Shown: positions 11,992 to 21,590 of the stretch, in pieces
Position numbering within the stretch: position 1 is the stretch's first letter
How the letters are laid out: each line of letters opens with the position of its first letter
DNA from: Diphasiastrum complanatum
Taxonomy: Eukaryota > Streptophyta > Lycopodiopsida > Lycopodiales > Lycopodiaceae
DNA length: 64,000 bases
NCBI GenBank assembly: GCA_029204225.1
Contig: CM055102.1
Coordinates: 47,462,870-47,526,869 of the forward strand
Direction of reading: 5' to 3'
Translations under genes and position numbers: made by a program
Notes under the pieces: generated by a model
The model's input: the letters and a program-made list of their open reading frames with translations, nothing else
What the model was told of the DNA's origin: nothing
Databases searched by the model: none

Positions 11992-13935
11992 TTTAACACA
12001 ATGACATTTGTTTTGGGACTTTGACCTAAAAAAGAGTAATATTTTTTGGTGTTTTTTAATGGTCCTAGTTTTAGAACAAAATCATGGATTTTTTTAATAA
12101 ATCTCTAAATTTTATCTCAAAAAAAAACCAATAAATGCATATATTAAATAAAGAACTACAAGTTTTTTGTTGTAAATTTCATAAAACCATCATAATTACA
12201 AATGAAATAATAATCCAAGAGAAAAATGATTTTTGAAACTCGAAATCCCATTGAAATACAAAAAGACTTAGATTATATTCGCATATTCTCTTTTTTAAAG
12301 TACATTTTTTAAGGAATTTTCACTGATGCCTCTCAATTTAAAACTTGTCATATTCTCAACACTCATTTTTAGTTTATGAAGTGGAAGACTCATCTTCTTC
12401 ATCAGAGTTATCTTCCTCAGAATTTGCATCTAATGTTGACAAAAAGCTTTGTAAATCAGCTTTTCTCTGTTGATGACGAGTGGAGGATGATGGTTTTTCC
12501 ATTAATCCAAGTCGTTCTTTCAATATAGATTTAGTTAACTTTTTTAGATGATTGGTTATTGTTAATTCAAAATTAAACACCAAAACATCTACATCCTTTA
12601 AAATCAAATTGTCGACTCTTGGTTGATTTTTTGGCAATCTCTTTCTCTTGCCCTTTGGATCTACTTGCAACATTTCGAGTTCGTACCTTTCCAAAAAAGC
12701 AAAGTGCAAGAAGGCTTCCAATTTGAATTTCATTCAAATCACCGCGCCATTTCATTTTCGCAACTTTTACACTTTGCCTATTCTTTCTTGAGCCCACATA
12801 AATTTCACGTTCCTCACTTTGCAAAAGCTACAAGAAATCATTGTCTTGAGAAAGATATGAAGGTTCGACAATTGTAGTTGAAGTTTTTTATTTATGAAGC
12901 CAATAAAATCTTCAGTTGTTGATGTGTGTTCGAGATTGAGCAAACTGATTTTTGTTTCTCAAAAAAGTCCATCCACCAGTGCTGATCAAACTCATCAAAA
13001 AAATGATAAGTTGCTTGAATACTTGATTCCAAAAAATTTCATAAGGCAAATGGATCAATCTCACGATGTTCTCTTTGCGCCTTTTGTTCATAGAGGATTT
13101 AAAGTCCTTATTGAAACTAATAAAACATCTGGTGGTGGAATTGACTTCCAAGTAAGTGGCTTCTCTAGCATGGACTTCAAGGGAGACAACACAAGCAGCT
13201 TGATTTGAGTCGATGGAATGTTGAGCAAAAATCGAATTCCTTCAAGAGGTAGCCATGAAACTAAATTTGAAAATAGTTTGCCCAATTATAATATAATGTT
13301 TGATTCGTTACATTTGATTTTAAACTGGTGCTGAAAGCTAATATCATTAATATTAGCTATGCATCGCTCTGCGCCTTAACATGATCACGAAAATCATGTG
13401 TGTCTGATTAATGACACGTTTGGCTTTGGCACATACGATTTCTCGACAATGCTTTGAAGCACTGGTAAAGAAAATGTCTTCTTGCATCTTAATCTCTTAA
13501 AAAAGCAACTAACATTTGATCAATTTGATTGTAGGTATGTCCTACCAGCAAAAATCTTATTTTAACTTTTTTGAAATTTTTTTCTCTACTAACATGGACA
13601 AGTATGCCAAAACAGTTTGATTTTTATTTTCCTTAGCAATGTTGTCAAGCTGCAAATAAAGTATTTCCGAAAGGTTTTTACCAAATTCGCAAATAATCTT
13701 ATGGTGATTGTCAAATTTGGATCATTGGGATAATTAAAAAAGACTTTGGATTCCAAAGTGCCATTAAACACAAGTGCTCCAACGAGATGAACCTGAATAA
13801 AATCTACCTCATTGAAGGGCTTTTGCAGCATCCAGTGAAAATATAATGAACTTATTTAATAGAATAAAGATACCGTAATGATATTCAGATAAATTGCAAC
13901 TTAAGTTTTTTCAAAACAAAAAGTATTAAAATCGT
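11992..13935 (-). pseudogene. inverted partial copy of the transposase gene (left arm)
   Basis: Minus-strand relative of 16115-18330, with homology running from inside the intron upstream of the catalytic exon through the 3' untranslated tail. Visible blocks are DFIQVHLVGALVFNGTLESK (about 13810-13750), NPDNLTITI-like sequence, the H-T-Y-N-Q-I-D-Q motif near 13545, and the C-terminal VGSRKNRQSVKVAKMKWRGD to LPKNQPRVDNL and the acidic tail. About 160 bp including the first catalytic Asp are missing just after the exon start, and about 130 bp are missing in the reader-like domain. It shares a one-base deletion with the right arm. It is not translatable as a whole and is best seen as one arm of a hairpin-capable inverted repeat. 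Confidence 0.8.
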
Positions 13936-14554
13936 TACTCACGCGCTCTTGTCCAACCTATGCTGAGCATAGGATGTCTTCGCTATTTGCTTGCTAACTT
14001 ATGCCAAGCATAGGTTGGAAGAGGACCATAGATGCAACCTATGCTCAACATAGGTCGAACCGTGGTAAGAATAAAGAAATAACTTCGGAATTCTATGCTA
14101 AGCATAGGATATTACTAAGGACCCGAGCACAACCTATGCTCAACATAGGTTAAAAGAGAGGACTGGTGCAGGCACCTATGCTGAGCATAGGTTACCCATG
14201 TTGCAAGAAGATGAATACAAATTAAAATATGAATATTTTCTAATGCAATAATTTATTACCCATGCTAAGCATAGAGCAAAGCTAGAAAATGACAATAATC
14301 TTATCGTCAAGAAATCTGGAAGTGAGAACGTATGAGAAATCTTATAAAAAGCCGTGACTTGGTCGAAGCGATTGCTCTGGCAGGATGTGGGCTTCTGAAT
14401 TCGCAAATGAGATGAGTTATGCTTGGACTATGGTTCTTAAATAATTTTTTTTTCGAGACCTCCGTCTCACGCCAGTCCTCCAGCTTACTTCGGGACCAAG
14501 TTGTCGCGACTCACCTCACCCCATGTCGACCTTGAGTATTAGCTCGGACAGTCC

Positions 14555-14587
14555 AAACCTAACCGTAACCCTAACCCTAACCCTAAT
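14555..14587. promoter_or_regulatory. short telomere-type repeat / telo-box
   Basis: 'aaacctaaccgtaaccctaaccctaaccctaa' is about five CCCTAA-type units, the first two imperfect. It sits in a locally GC-richer patch 250 bp before the gene 1 start. It could be a telo-box promoter element (AACCCTAA, known from plant promoters) or a scar of telomere-sequence insertion. The unit is 6 bp, not the 7-bp CCCTAAA usual in plants. Confidence 0.6.
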
Positions 14588-14602
14588 AATGCTGCCAAAC
14601 AG

Positions 14603-14610
14603 TATTTAAG
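14603..14610 (+). promoter_or_regulatory. possible TATA-like box of gene 1
   Basis: 'tatttaag' lies 16 bp after the telo-box and about 230 bp before the likely ATG. Position and composition fit a core promoter; nothing else supports it. Confidence 0.3.
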
Positions 14611-14840
14611 ACATGGTAGCCGCCAGAAATTTTTATTAACCAGTTACTTTTTAGGCTTGTTGCTCATTTGCATTTAGTTGGTTTTTCTATGTACGTCTAT
14701 TGAGGTTCGCATAGGTTTTTATTTGTTCTATGATGAGCATAGGTTGCAGTTATGTTTGAGGAGCACATTTAGTGTGGTGTTAACTATTTGAACGGTTCTA
14801 TGCTTAGCATAAGTACGTAGTTAAATTTTTTTTTGAGGTT

Positions 14841-17800
14841 ATGATGTCAAGTAGTTCTACCTTTTTTATTCCAGTAGTTGTAACTCAATATATTACAACA
14901 AGTGCAACATCTTCATCTGACATTGCCAATGAAAGCTTTTTTTTATTAAAGCCACTCTTGAATTTGAACATATTTTGGTAAACGATGTGGCATCGTCATC
15001 ATTTACCCGTTCATCATCTGAAATTCCTCAAACAAGTACTTTTCAAGAAATGACGTCTGTAACTCAGCTTGTATCAAACCTTTCGACCTCGTCCTCCTCT
15101 TCAGATACAGGCTCGGCACAACTAGAACATTGTTCTTTTGAACAAGTTGAATCATTGAGTGATGAGTCAAAAGCTTCAATTCACTCAGTTACTGATTCTA
15201 GTAAATCAACAAATCCACACAAGTATGTTGATCCGCGACGTTCAAGCTTTTCTCATGTTTGTAGGAGACCTTCTCAAAGTGATGTTCGTCATGTTAAATC
15301 TAAAAAGGCTATATTCGTTGAAAATTTAGAGCCTTCTAAGGGTCCAGAACATCCTAGGGTTGGAGCCAGAATTCCTTGTCATGAAATTCCAACACCTTCT
15401 CAACCAGTTCAAGCACCTACTAGTGTCACAGGTTCAATTTATAGATCAGACCCCAAACAAAAAGAAAAATACAAGAGAGACTTGAGATCCTCACCTAATT
15501 TAACGAATCGTCAAAAACAATTGATTACAAAATCTGAGATTCGAAAGGTACGAAATATTATTTGTTGTTCATCCTGTTGTTTGCAAAAACTGAGTATCAG
15601 AGAAATTGAAGAATTAAGATCAAATTTCTTTTTACGAAGTAAGGATGAGAGAAATTACTATTTGTGTGCAACAATGAGGCCGAACAAAAATTCATTTTCG
15701 TATTTTTTAAATGTTTTGGAGGTTTGTCGCAAAGCTTACAAAGCATTTCACGCAATCGGAAACTCATGGTTTCAACGAATGCATGCACAACTTCAGAAAG
15801 ACCCAACATTACGGGGATCCTTACAGGGTCGAACTATTTCTCCAGATGTTTTAAATGCAACTGCTTGGCTAAAGCATTTCATAGATGTGCACGAAAAAAA
15901 TTGCCTAGTTCCTTATAGTTTCACTTGCCAGATAATTTTACAAAATTAAAAATATTTTTGATGTACAAAGAGTTTTCAAAAACAAAAAATGTTTCCTATT
16001 TGAGTTACTCATATTTAAAGATCATGAATGACAATATGCTCCACTTGCGAGTTGTTAAAGTCTGCAAAACAACTTACAAAGACCAATGGCAAAATTGTAA
16101 ATATTAATCAAATTTGCCATTCATTTTAATACTTTCTGTTTTGAAAAAATTTATGTTGCAGTCTTTTTGAACACCATTATGTTGCAGTCTTTTTGAACAC
16201 CATTATGGTATGATCTTTATTTTATTAAATAAGTGAATCATTGTATTTTCAGTGGATGTTACAAAAGCTCTTCAACTGCACAGAGATCAACAAACAGTTG
16301 AAAGACAAAAGTTGGCCAAGCATCGAAAGAAATGTTTGGAATGTCCACAAAAATATCTGGGACTTGTTATTGATGGCATGGATCAGAAGAAAACAATGTT
16401 GTCTCATTTTGTCAGAGTGCGCCAAAATCTGAACGAGACAGATTTTATTCAGGTTCATCTCGTTGGAGCACTTGTGTTTAATGGCACTTTGGAGTCCAAG
16501 GTCTTTTTTAATTATCCCAATGTTCAAAATGATCCAAATTTGACGATCACTATTGTACATAAGATAATTTGTGAATTTGGTAAAAATCTTCCAAAAATAC
16601 TTTATTTGCAGCTTGACAACACTGCTAGGAAAAATAAAAATCAAACTGTTTTGGCATACTTGTCTATGCTAGTGGAGAAATTATTTTCAAAAAAGTAAAA
16701 ATAGGATTTTTGTTGGTAGAACATACCCACGATCAAATTGATCAAATGTTTAGTTGTTTTTTTAAGAGGTTGAGATGCAAGAAAGCATTTTCATTACCAG
16801 TGCTTCAAAGCATTGTTGAGGAATCGTATGTGCCAAAGCCAAACGTGTCATTAATCAGACACACATATGATTTTCATGATTATGTTAAGGCGTCCAATGA
16901 AACAGAGTGATGCATAGCTAATATTAATGACATTAGCTTTCAGCACCAGTTTAAAATCAAATGTAACGAATCATACATTATATTATTATGGGGCAAACTA
17001 TTTTCAAATTCAGTTTCGTGGCTACCTCTTGAAGGAGTTCAATTTTTGCTTAACATTCCATCGACTCAAATCAAGCTTGTTGTGTTGTCTCCCTTGAAGT
17101 CCTTGCTAGAAGAACATCAAAGAGAACATCGTGAGATTGATCCATTTGCCTCATTAAATTTTTTGAAATCAAGTATGTAAGCAGCTTATCATTTTTTTGA
17201 TGAGTTTGATCAGCATTGGTGGATGGACTTTTTCGAGGAACAAAAAATCAGTTTGCTCAATCTCGAACATACATCAACAACTGATGAATTTCATTGGCCT
17301 CATAAATCAAGAACATCAACTACGACTGTTGAACCTTCAAATCATCCTCGAGATAATGATTTCCTGCAGCTTGTGCAAGGTGAGGAACGTGAAATTTATG
17401 TGGGCTCAAGGAAGAATAGGCAAAGTGTAAAAGCTGCAAAAATGAAATGGCGCGGTGATTTGAATGAAATCCAAATTGGAAGCCTTGTTGCACTTCTAGC
17501 TTCAGAAAACAATGAAGGACATCCATTTTGGATTGCCAAAGTACTTGGTTTTATTCAAAATAGCAATCAAACAAAAGTACTACATGTCCATTGGTTGCGC
17601 ACCACTTCAACGAATGCTTTTTCGGGAAGGTACGAACTCAAAACGTTGCAAGTAGATCCAAAGGGCAAGAGAAAGAGATTGCCAAAAAATCACCCAAGAG
17701 TCGACGATTTGAATCTACAGGATGTAGATGTTTTGGCATTTAATTTTGAATTAACAATGGCCAATCATCTACGAAAGTCAACAATATCTATATTGAAAGA

Positions 17801-18029
17801 ACGACTTGGATTACTTGAAAAACCATCATCCTCCACTCGTCATCAACAGAGAAAAGCTGATTTACAAGGTTTTTTGTCAACATTAGACGCGGATTCTGAG
17901 GAAGACATGCCAGTTGACTCTGATGAAGAAGACGGTTTTTCACTTCATCAGCTGAAAATGAGTGTTGAGAATATGTCAAGTTTTGAATTGAGAGGCATCA
18001 GTGAAAATTCCTTAGAAAATGTACTTTAA
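14841..18029 (+). pseudogene. gene 1: DUF7869-like DDE transposase with C-terminal reader-like domain (degenerate)
   Basis: Likely starts at ATG 14841 (MMSSSSTFFIPVVV), needing a one-base shift in the T-run at 14937. It has a Ser-rich N-terminus, a basic region with IICCSSCCLQKLS (about 15560), LQGRTISPDVL, then LPDNFTKLKIFLMYKEF and a VCKTTYKDQWQNC possible zinc site before an intron ending 'attttcag' (16252). The next exon has the nuclease core: IDGMDQKKT (16370), FIQVHLVGALVFNGTLESKV, YLQLDNTARKNKNQ (16605), THDQIDQMFS (16725). The three Asp motifs and the 'DN.ARENKN...GHTH.dIDQ.Fs' pattern match proteins carrying DUF7869, which I regard as an RNase H-fold transposase family. After 17370 follow VGSRKNRQSV, MKWRGD, and a compact IGSLVALL...HPFWIAKVLGF...VLHVHWL fold like a BAH/Tudor/chromo-type reader, then a basic and an acidic tail. 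Lesions: frameshifts near 14940, 15897 and 16690, in-frame stops near 15916, 16909 and 17178, and Gly-to-Glu in the G-H-T-H motif. Confidence 0.65.
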
Positions 18030-18330
18030 AAAAAGAATGTGCAAATATAATTTAAGTTATTTTGTATTTCAATGGGATTTTGAGTTTCAAAAATCATTTG
18101 TTCTCTTCAATTATTATTTCATTTGTAATTATGATGGTTTAATGAAGTTTGCAACAAAAAAACTTGTAGGTCTTTATTTAAAAAATGTATTTTTTGGCTT
18201 TTTTTAAAAACAAAATTTAGAGATTTATTTAAAAAAATCCATGATTTTGGCCTTAAACTAGGACCATTAAAAAAACACCAAAAAAGATTACTCTTTTTCA
18301 GGTCAAAGTCCCAAAACAAATGTCATCGTG
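16115..18330 (+). repeat. right arm of the 2-kb inverted repeat
   Basis: Reverse-complement homology to 11992-13935. The match begins in the intron ('ttttaatactttctgttttg' versus the complement at about 13915-13935) and ends at 'caaatgtcatcgtgttt' (about 18320). Between the arms lie about 2.2 kb holding the palindrome cluster, the promoter and gene 1 exon 1. Confidence 0.85.
16151..16202. repeat. 26-bp tandem duplication in the gene 1 intron
   Basis: 'ttatgttgcagtctttttga acacca' is present twice in a row. The inverted arm (about 13880-13900) carries only one, diverged, copy, so the duplication likely arose after the arms separated. Confidence 0.85.
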
Positions 18331-18429
18331 TTTTTATGATTGATAAAAACTGTTTGTCTATTTAAAGTTTTTAGTATTTTTAATAAGGTAATGTTTGAAA
18401 TTTTCCTGAAGAATCTTTCTCTCTGCAGA
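18331..18429. other. gap between genes 1 and 2 (probable intron end)
   Basis: AT-rich, ending 'tttctctctgcag', a strong splice acceptor. Gene 2 may therefore have an upstream exon, or be spliced from gene 1, that I cannot see. Confidence 0.4.
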
Positions 18430-21400
18430 TTTTCAATTGTCTATGCTAATCTTCGAAATGTCGAGGATTTCTTTCAAAATCTCAAGTAAACTTCAAGGTA
18501 TTCCTTTGAAGAATAAGAAGAAATTCATGTACTACTTCACCAGAGAGGTCAACAACACAAAGCTCTCTGAGCTTTTTATTCATTTAGTTGAGAAGTCTGA
18601 CAAGGGGGACTCACAGTTTCATATTCAAGGAAAATTGCTTGCTGATCAACCAGATGAGGATGAGAAAGGTGGTTTTGTGAACGTGCTTGTAAAGGAGACG
18701 AAAATGTCTCGTTCTATTTTCATTCTGAACGAGACTATGATAAATATTCGACTCTGCCAGGATGATGCCATCAAAACTTATTTTGATAAAGCTCTGGTTA
18801 TTTTGGTATGTAATCAAAAAATCTATTTTCACTCATATACGTTAACAAGTGTTCTATGCTTAGCATAGTGGTTACCTAAATATAAAATTTCCATGAACTT
18901 ATAAGTAGAAAATTTTTATGTAAATTGAGTAGTCCTATGCTGAGCATAGCCAATATAAATTCCTTTGCTCATTATACTTTAACCTTGTTTTTATTTATGT
19001 TCAGAGCATAAAACAATGGCTCAAAATGGTGCTAGTTGCTATTGCTGAGGGAAAAGATTCAATCTACTCATTACAGAGTTCTAAATCTATATCTATTGGA
19101 CCTCGCAAGCCTGCTTCTACCACTACTCAGGTCACAAAGCCAGCCACTAAAAACGTTGAGGCCAATGTAGCTGCCTCTCACCCAAAAAAAAAAGATCACA
19201 CAATATTTCTGAATTTTTGCCCACCAAACCCAAGTCCCGCCCAAAGACCACGACTACACATCGTCACAAGTCCATTCCTTCAGCTGAAAACAAAAAAAAT
19301 GTAACAAAACCCTCGATGTCTTTATCTGGTGCTTCCATCCACCCCCTACAAGATAGTTTTGAAATAGCAAAATTAAGAGAAAATATTCATAAAGCAAAAA
19401 AGAAAGAAAGAGAAATAACATTAATTTTGGATATAGACCAATGTGATAGGCCACCTGTAGACCCAATACAGGAAATAGGCTAATGGAAGTAAGAGAACCA
19501 AATGAAACACATGTACATAATTTAAAAATAAAATTTAAAGATCATGCATAGGCCATAGGTACCTCGTTTGTTGTTTTGGTTGATCTCTTAGAATGAAACG
19601 ACGTTGCAAATTTTGATTTTTCTGTATTAAATTCATATCATTTTTTTGTTCTTGGGGGCATACAATTTACAAGCCTAAAAATAGTTCTCTCAAGAGTATT
19701 CTCATATTCCTTTCTTTCGAACCATTAGTACAATTGCATTTGTTGGCCTGACAATGGAGGAAGCAAAATTGTTGGCTTGGAACCATAGTATTGAGCAGGA
19801 CTACCGGATGAAGATGTCCGTCACAAAAAGAATCCGGTTATTTCGCAAGGAGTATACAAGAGTCTCCAAAGTTGGAGATGTAAATCAACTAGAGCTGAAA
19901 GCACTTTGTGCTCAAGAGACAGCCCTCCCTTTTGATTCAAAAACTCCTACGCAGAGCCTTACAAAATACAATTATTATTTTTAACTTGCTTTCCTTAATG
20001 GCCAAGTAATTTTTCTTGCTATGCTCATCATGGAATGCTTTAGTCATAATATATGTTACTATCTTTTTAAATTGTTTTTATTAAACTAAAATTTTGAACT
20101 TAATTTTAATATTCCTTAAATTGCTTATCAAATGATTAAACCTTTTTTTTTTATTTTAGGTGTGGGCCCTTGTTGATAAATTTTTTGACAAATGAAAAAA
20201 TTTCCAAATAAAAGACGAACCTGCTCAGGGTGCCTCAAAGTCAAAAAAGAAAGTTGTCATCACTCAAACTTTGAAGCCAATCCCTACAGAAATGAAAATA
20301 TCATAGTGGAAGAACATGCAAGGGATTAGCTCTTCAAGGCTAATAATAAGTGTTCTTTCTAGAGTTGTTGGTGGTCAACTCTCTGGCAAAAATGGAGAAA
20401 GAATTTCAGAGGTAATATTCATAATTAAAATATCTGTTTTCATGTTACTTTTTGTAATAAAATGATTTTCATGATTTTGATGGATTTTTAACAATGACAC
20501 TTTTTTAAATGCAGCATAAATTATTTATGAAAGTTCAAAAAGCCCTTGTAACAGGGTTAAATTGTCAAGATTTCAAAGAGTGCCAGAGGCTTTATCCTCT
20601 AAGCAGCCAAAATGAATCCTTAACTCCATTTTTTATTTTGTTTAGAGACATGGTATTTATATCACCCATGCTTAGCATAGGTGTTTATCAATTGTTTCTT
20701 TTTTATACTTTATCTCCTATGCTAAGCATAATTTTTTCTTTTATTAATTGTTCCTTATTGATACTTTATGTCTCCTAGTCTAATTTATATTTTATGTCTC
20801 CTATGCTAAGCATAGCTTCTTCTTTTTCAGTCCCCCGAAGATAAGAAAAACATAGTCCTTCTAGAGCAATTCAAGAGACATATTTCGAAGGCGAAAGCAC
20901 AAAAAAAGGACAGGGAGAGATTAGCACAGGGTGAGACCATTGCGGAGGAGGATGCATTAGAGACCTACCTCCCCAAAAGTGTCGATAATCAAACATGCTT
21001 TTACTCGGTTGAGGAGGGCGATTGTAGAAAAATTTCATTTTTTTTTTAAAAAAGGCCCTATACACTTTGCATTGCCGATATACCATATGGATTTCAGATG
21101 AAGGAATCATTAATAATGATGATTCCCCTTTTAAATTCACTGAAATCCATAGTTTCATGCAAGATTTTCTCAAAGTCACAACGTCTCCTATTTGGAGAGT
21201 TGCTAGTTTTCATTCCTCTTGGCAATCCGCTTCAGTACAGAAAGCTCTATTAACTTTCTATAATGCAGGAATATAAAATGCTGTGTGGTAAGTCTTTAAG
21301 TTCATGAATTATAAATTCATAGTTTTATTTTAAATTTTTTATTTTGAAATAAATTTTTTTATTTATTCTACTTGTAATGTTCTATGTCAGGTACAAGCCC

Positions 21401-21590
21401 AATGTCAAGAACTCGGGAGGAGCACAACTTTGCAATGAAATATAATACATAACCATTGGTTATTATTCTTTGGACGACAAACTCTCAATGCTTCACGTTT
21501 CGGAAACTTATTCCAGTATTGAGCCGTGACCAAAAAACTGAAGAATCCAATGATGGGTTCTTTGGCTTGTCCCTACCAAAAGCCACAACA
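18430..21590 (+). pseudogene. gene 2: spliced gene ending in a DIPYG methyltransferase-like domain (degenerate)
   Basis: Exons suggested by splice signals and frame continuity are 18430-18805, 19005 to about 19450, about 19690-19970, 20161-20411, 20516-20652, 20832-21290 and 21392 to about 21590. The first two join in frame (KALVIL/SIKQWLKMV); the last two join as NAVW/YKPN across a GT-AG intron. The segment FVGLTMEEAKLLAWNHSIEQ (about 19730) resembles the middle of ParB-like modules ('l..eEAk.lAl.HN'), a weak match. Near the end CIADIPYGF (about 21075), PIWRVASFHSSWQ and VWYKPNVKNSGGA...ITIGYY follow the order of amino-methyltransferases (DPPY-type motif IV, then a strand with FHS). I infer a DNA or RNA base methyltransferase. 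Lesions: frameshift in the A-run near 19190, stops near 20195, 20307 and 21050, a shift right after the DIPYG motif (about 21095), and stops near 21277 and 21448. Confidence 0.45.
18854..20815. repeat. palindrome cluster B in gene 2 introns and gaps (5 copies)
   Basis: 18854-18868 and 18934-18949 fall in the 18806-19004 intron; 20666-20681, 20716-20730 and 20800-20815 fall in the intron before the exon starting near 20832. All are CTATGCTNAGCATAG or one step away. None lies in inferred coding sequence. Confidence 0.85.

Larger units (their letters stand above)
13957..14811. repeat. palindrome cluster A upstream of gene 1 (9 copies)
   Basis: Copies of a 15-17 bp palindrome near cCTATGCTNAGCATAGg: 13957-13973, 13998-14015 (cttatgccaagcatagg), 14037-14055 (acctatgctcaacataggt), 14093-14108, 14132-14150, 14175-14191, 14260-14274, 14728-14743, 14798-14811. 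The centre base varies (G, A, T, C) while the half-sites CTATGC/GCATAG are kept. The last copy lies 30 bp before the likely start codon of gene 1. A dyad of this size is typical of a dimeric protein-binding site. Confidence 0.85.
11992..21590 (+). mobile_element. candidate composite DNA element: DUF7869-like transposase, methyltransferase-like gene, palindromes
   Basis: The segment holds an inverted partial copy of gene 1 (left arm), a promoter block full of palindromes, gene 1 (14841-18029) and gene 2 (18430-21590). Evidence for a single unit is the shared CTATGCTNAGCATAG palindrome in both the gene 1 upstream block and the gene 2 introns and non-coding gaps, same-strand close spacing (about 400 bp between genes), and absence of the palindrome elsewhere in the window. 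Evidence for mobility is the second transposase copy at 2443 and the DDE-like core. I could not identify terminal inverted repeats or a target duplication, so the outer limits are only those of recognisable homology. Confidence 0.5.

Noticed and set aside
13957-14274. A CRISPR-like array from regularly recurring palindromes
   Set aside because: Spacing is irregular (about 35-85 bp), the repeats vary, the genome is a plant nuclear one, and the same motif occurs in introns 5 kb away.
16684-16702. A AAA AAG slippery heptamer directly before an in-frame TAA in the transposase gene, with a -1 shift restoring the conserved V-K-I-G frame; also in the left arm
   Set aside because: It looks like programmed -1 frameshifting, but copy 1 has one more base just upstream, which would make the ancestral gene read straight through. 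The heptamer is simply the Lys-Lys codons. A shared deletion is the simpler reading.
14841-18029. Gene 1 as a host gene rather than a transposon gene
   Set aside because: Three copies in 16 kb, an inverted partial copy, many disabling lesions and a DDE-like core all point to mobile DNA.
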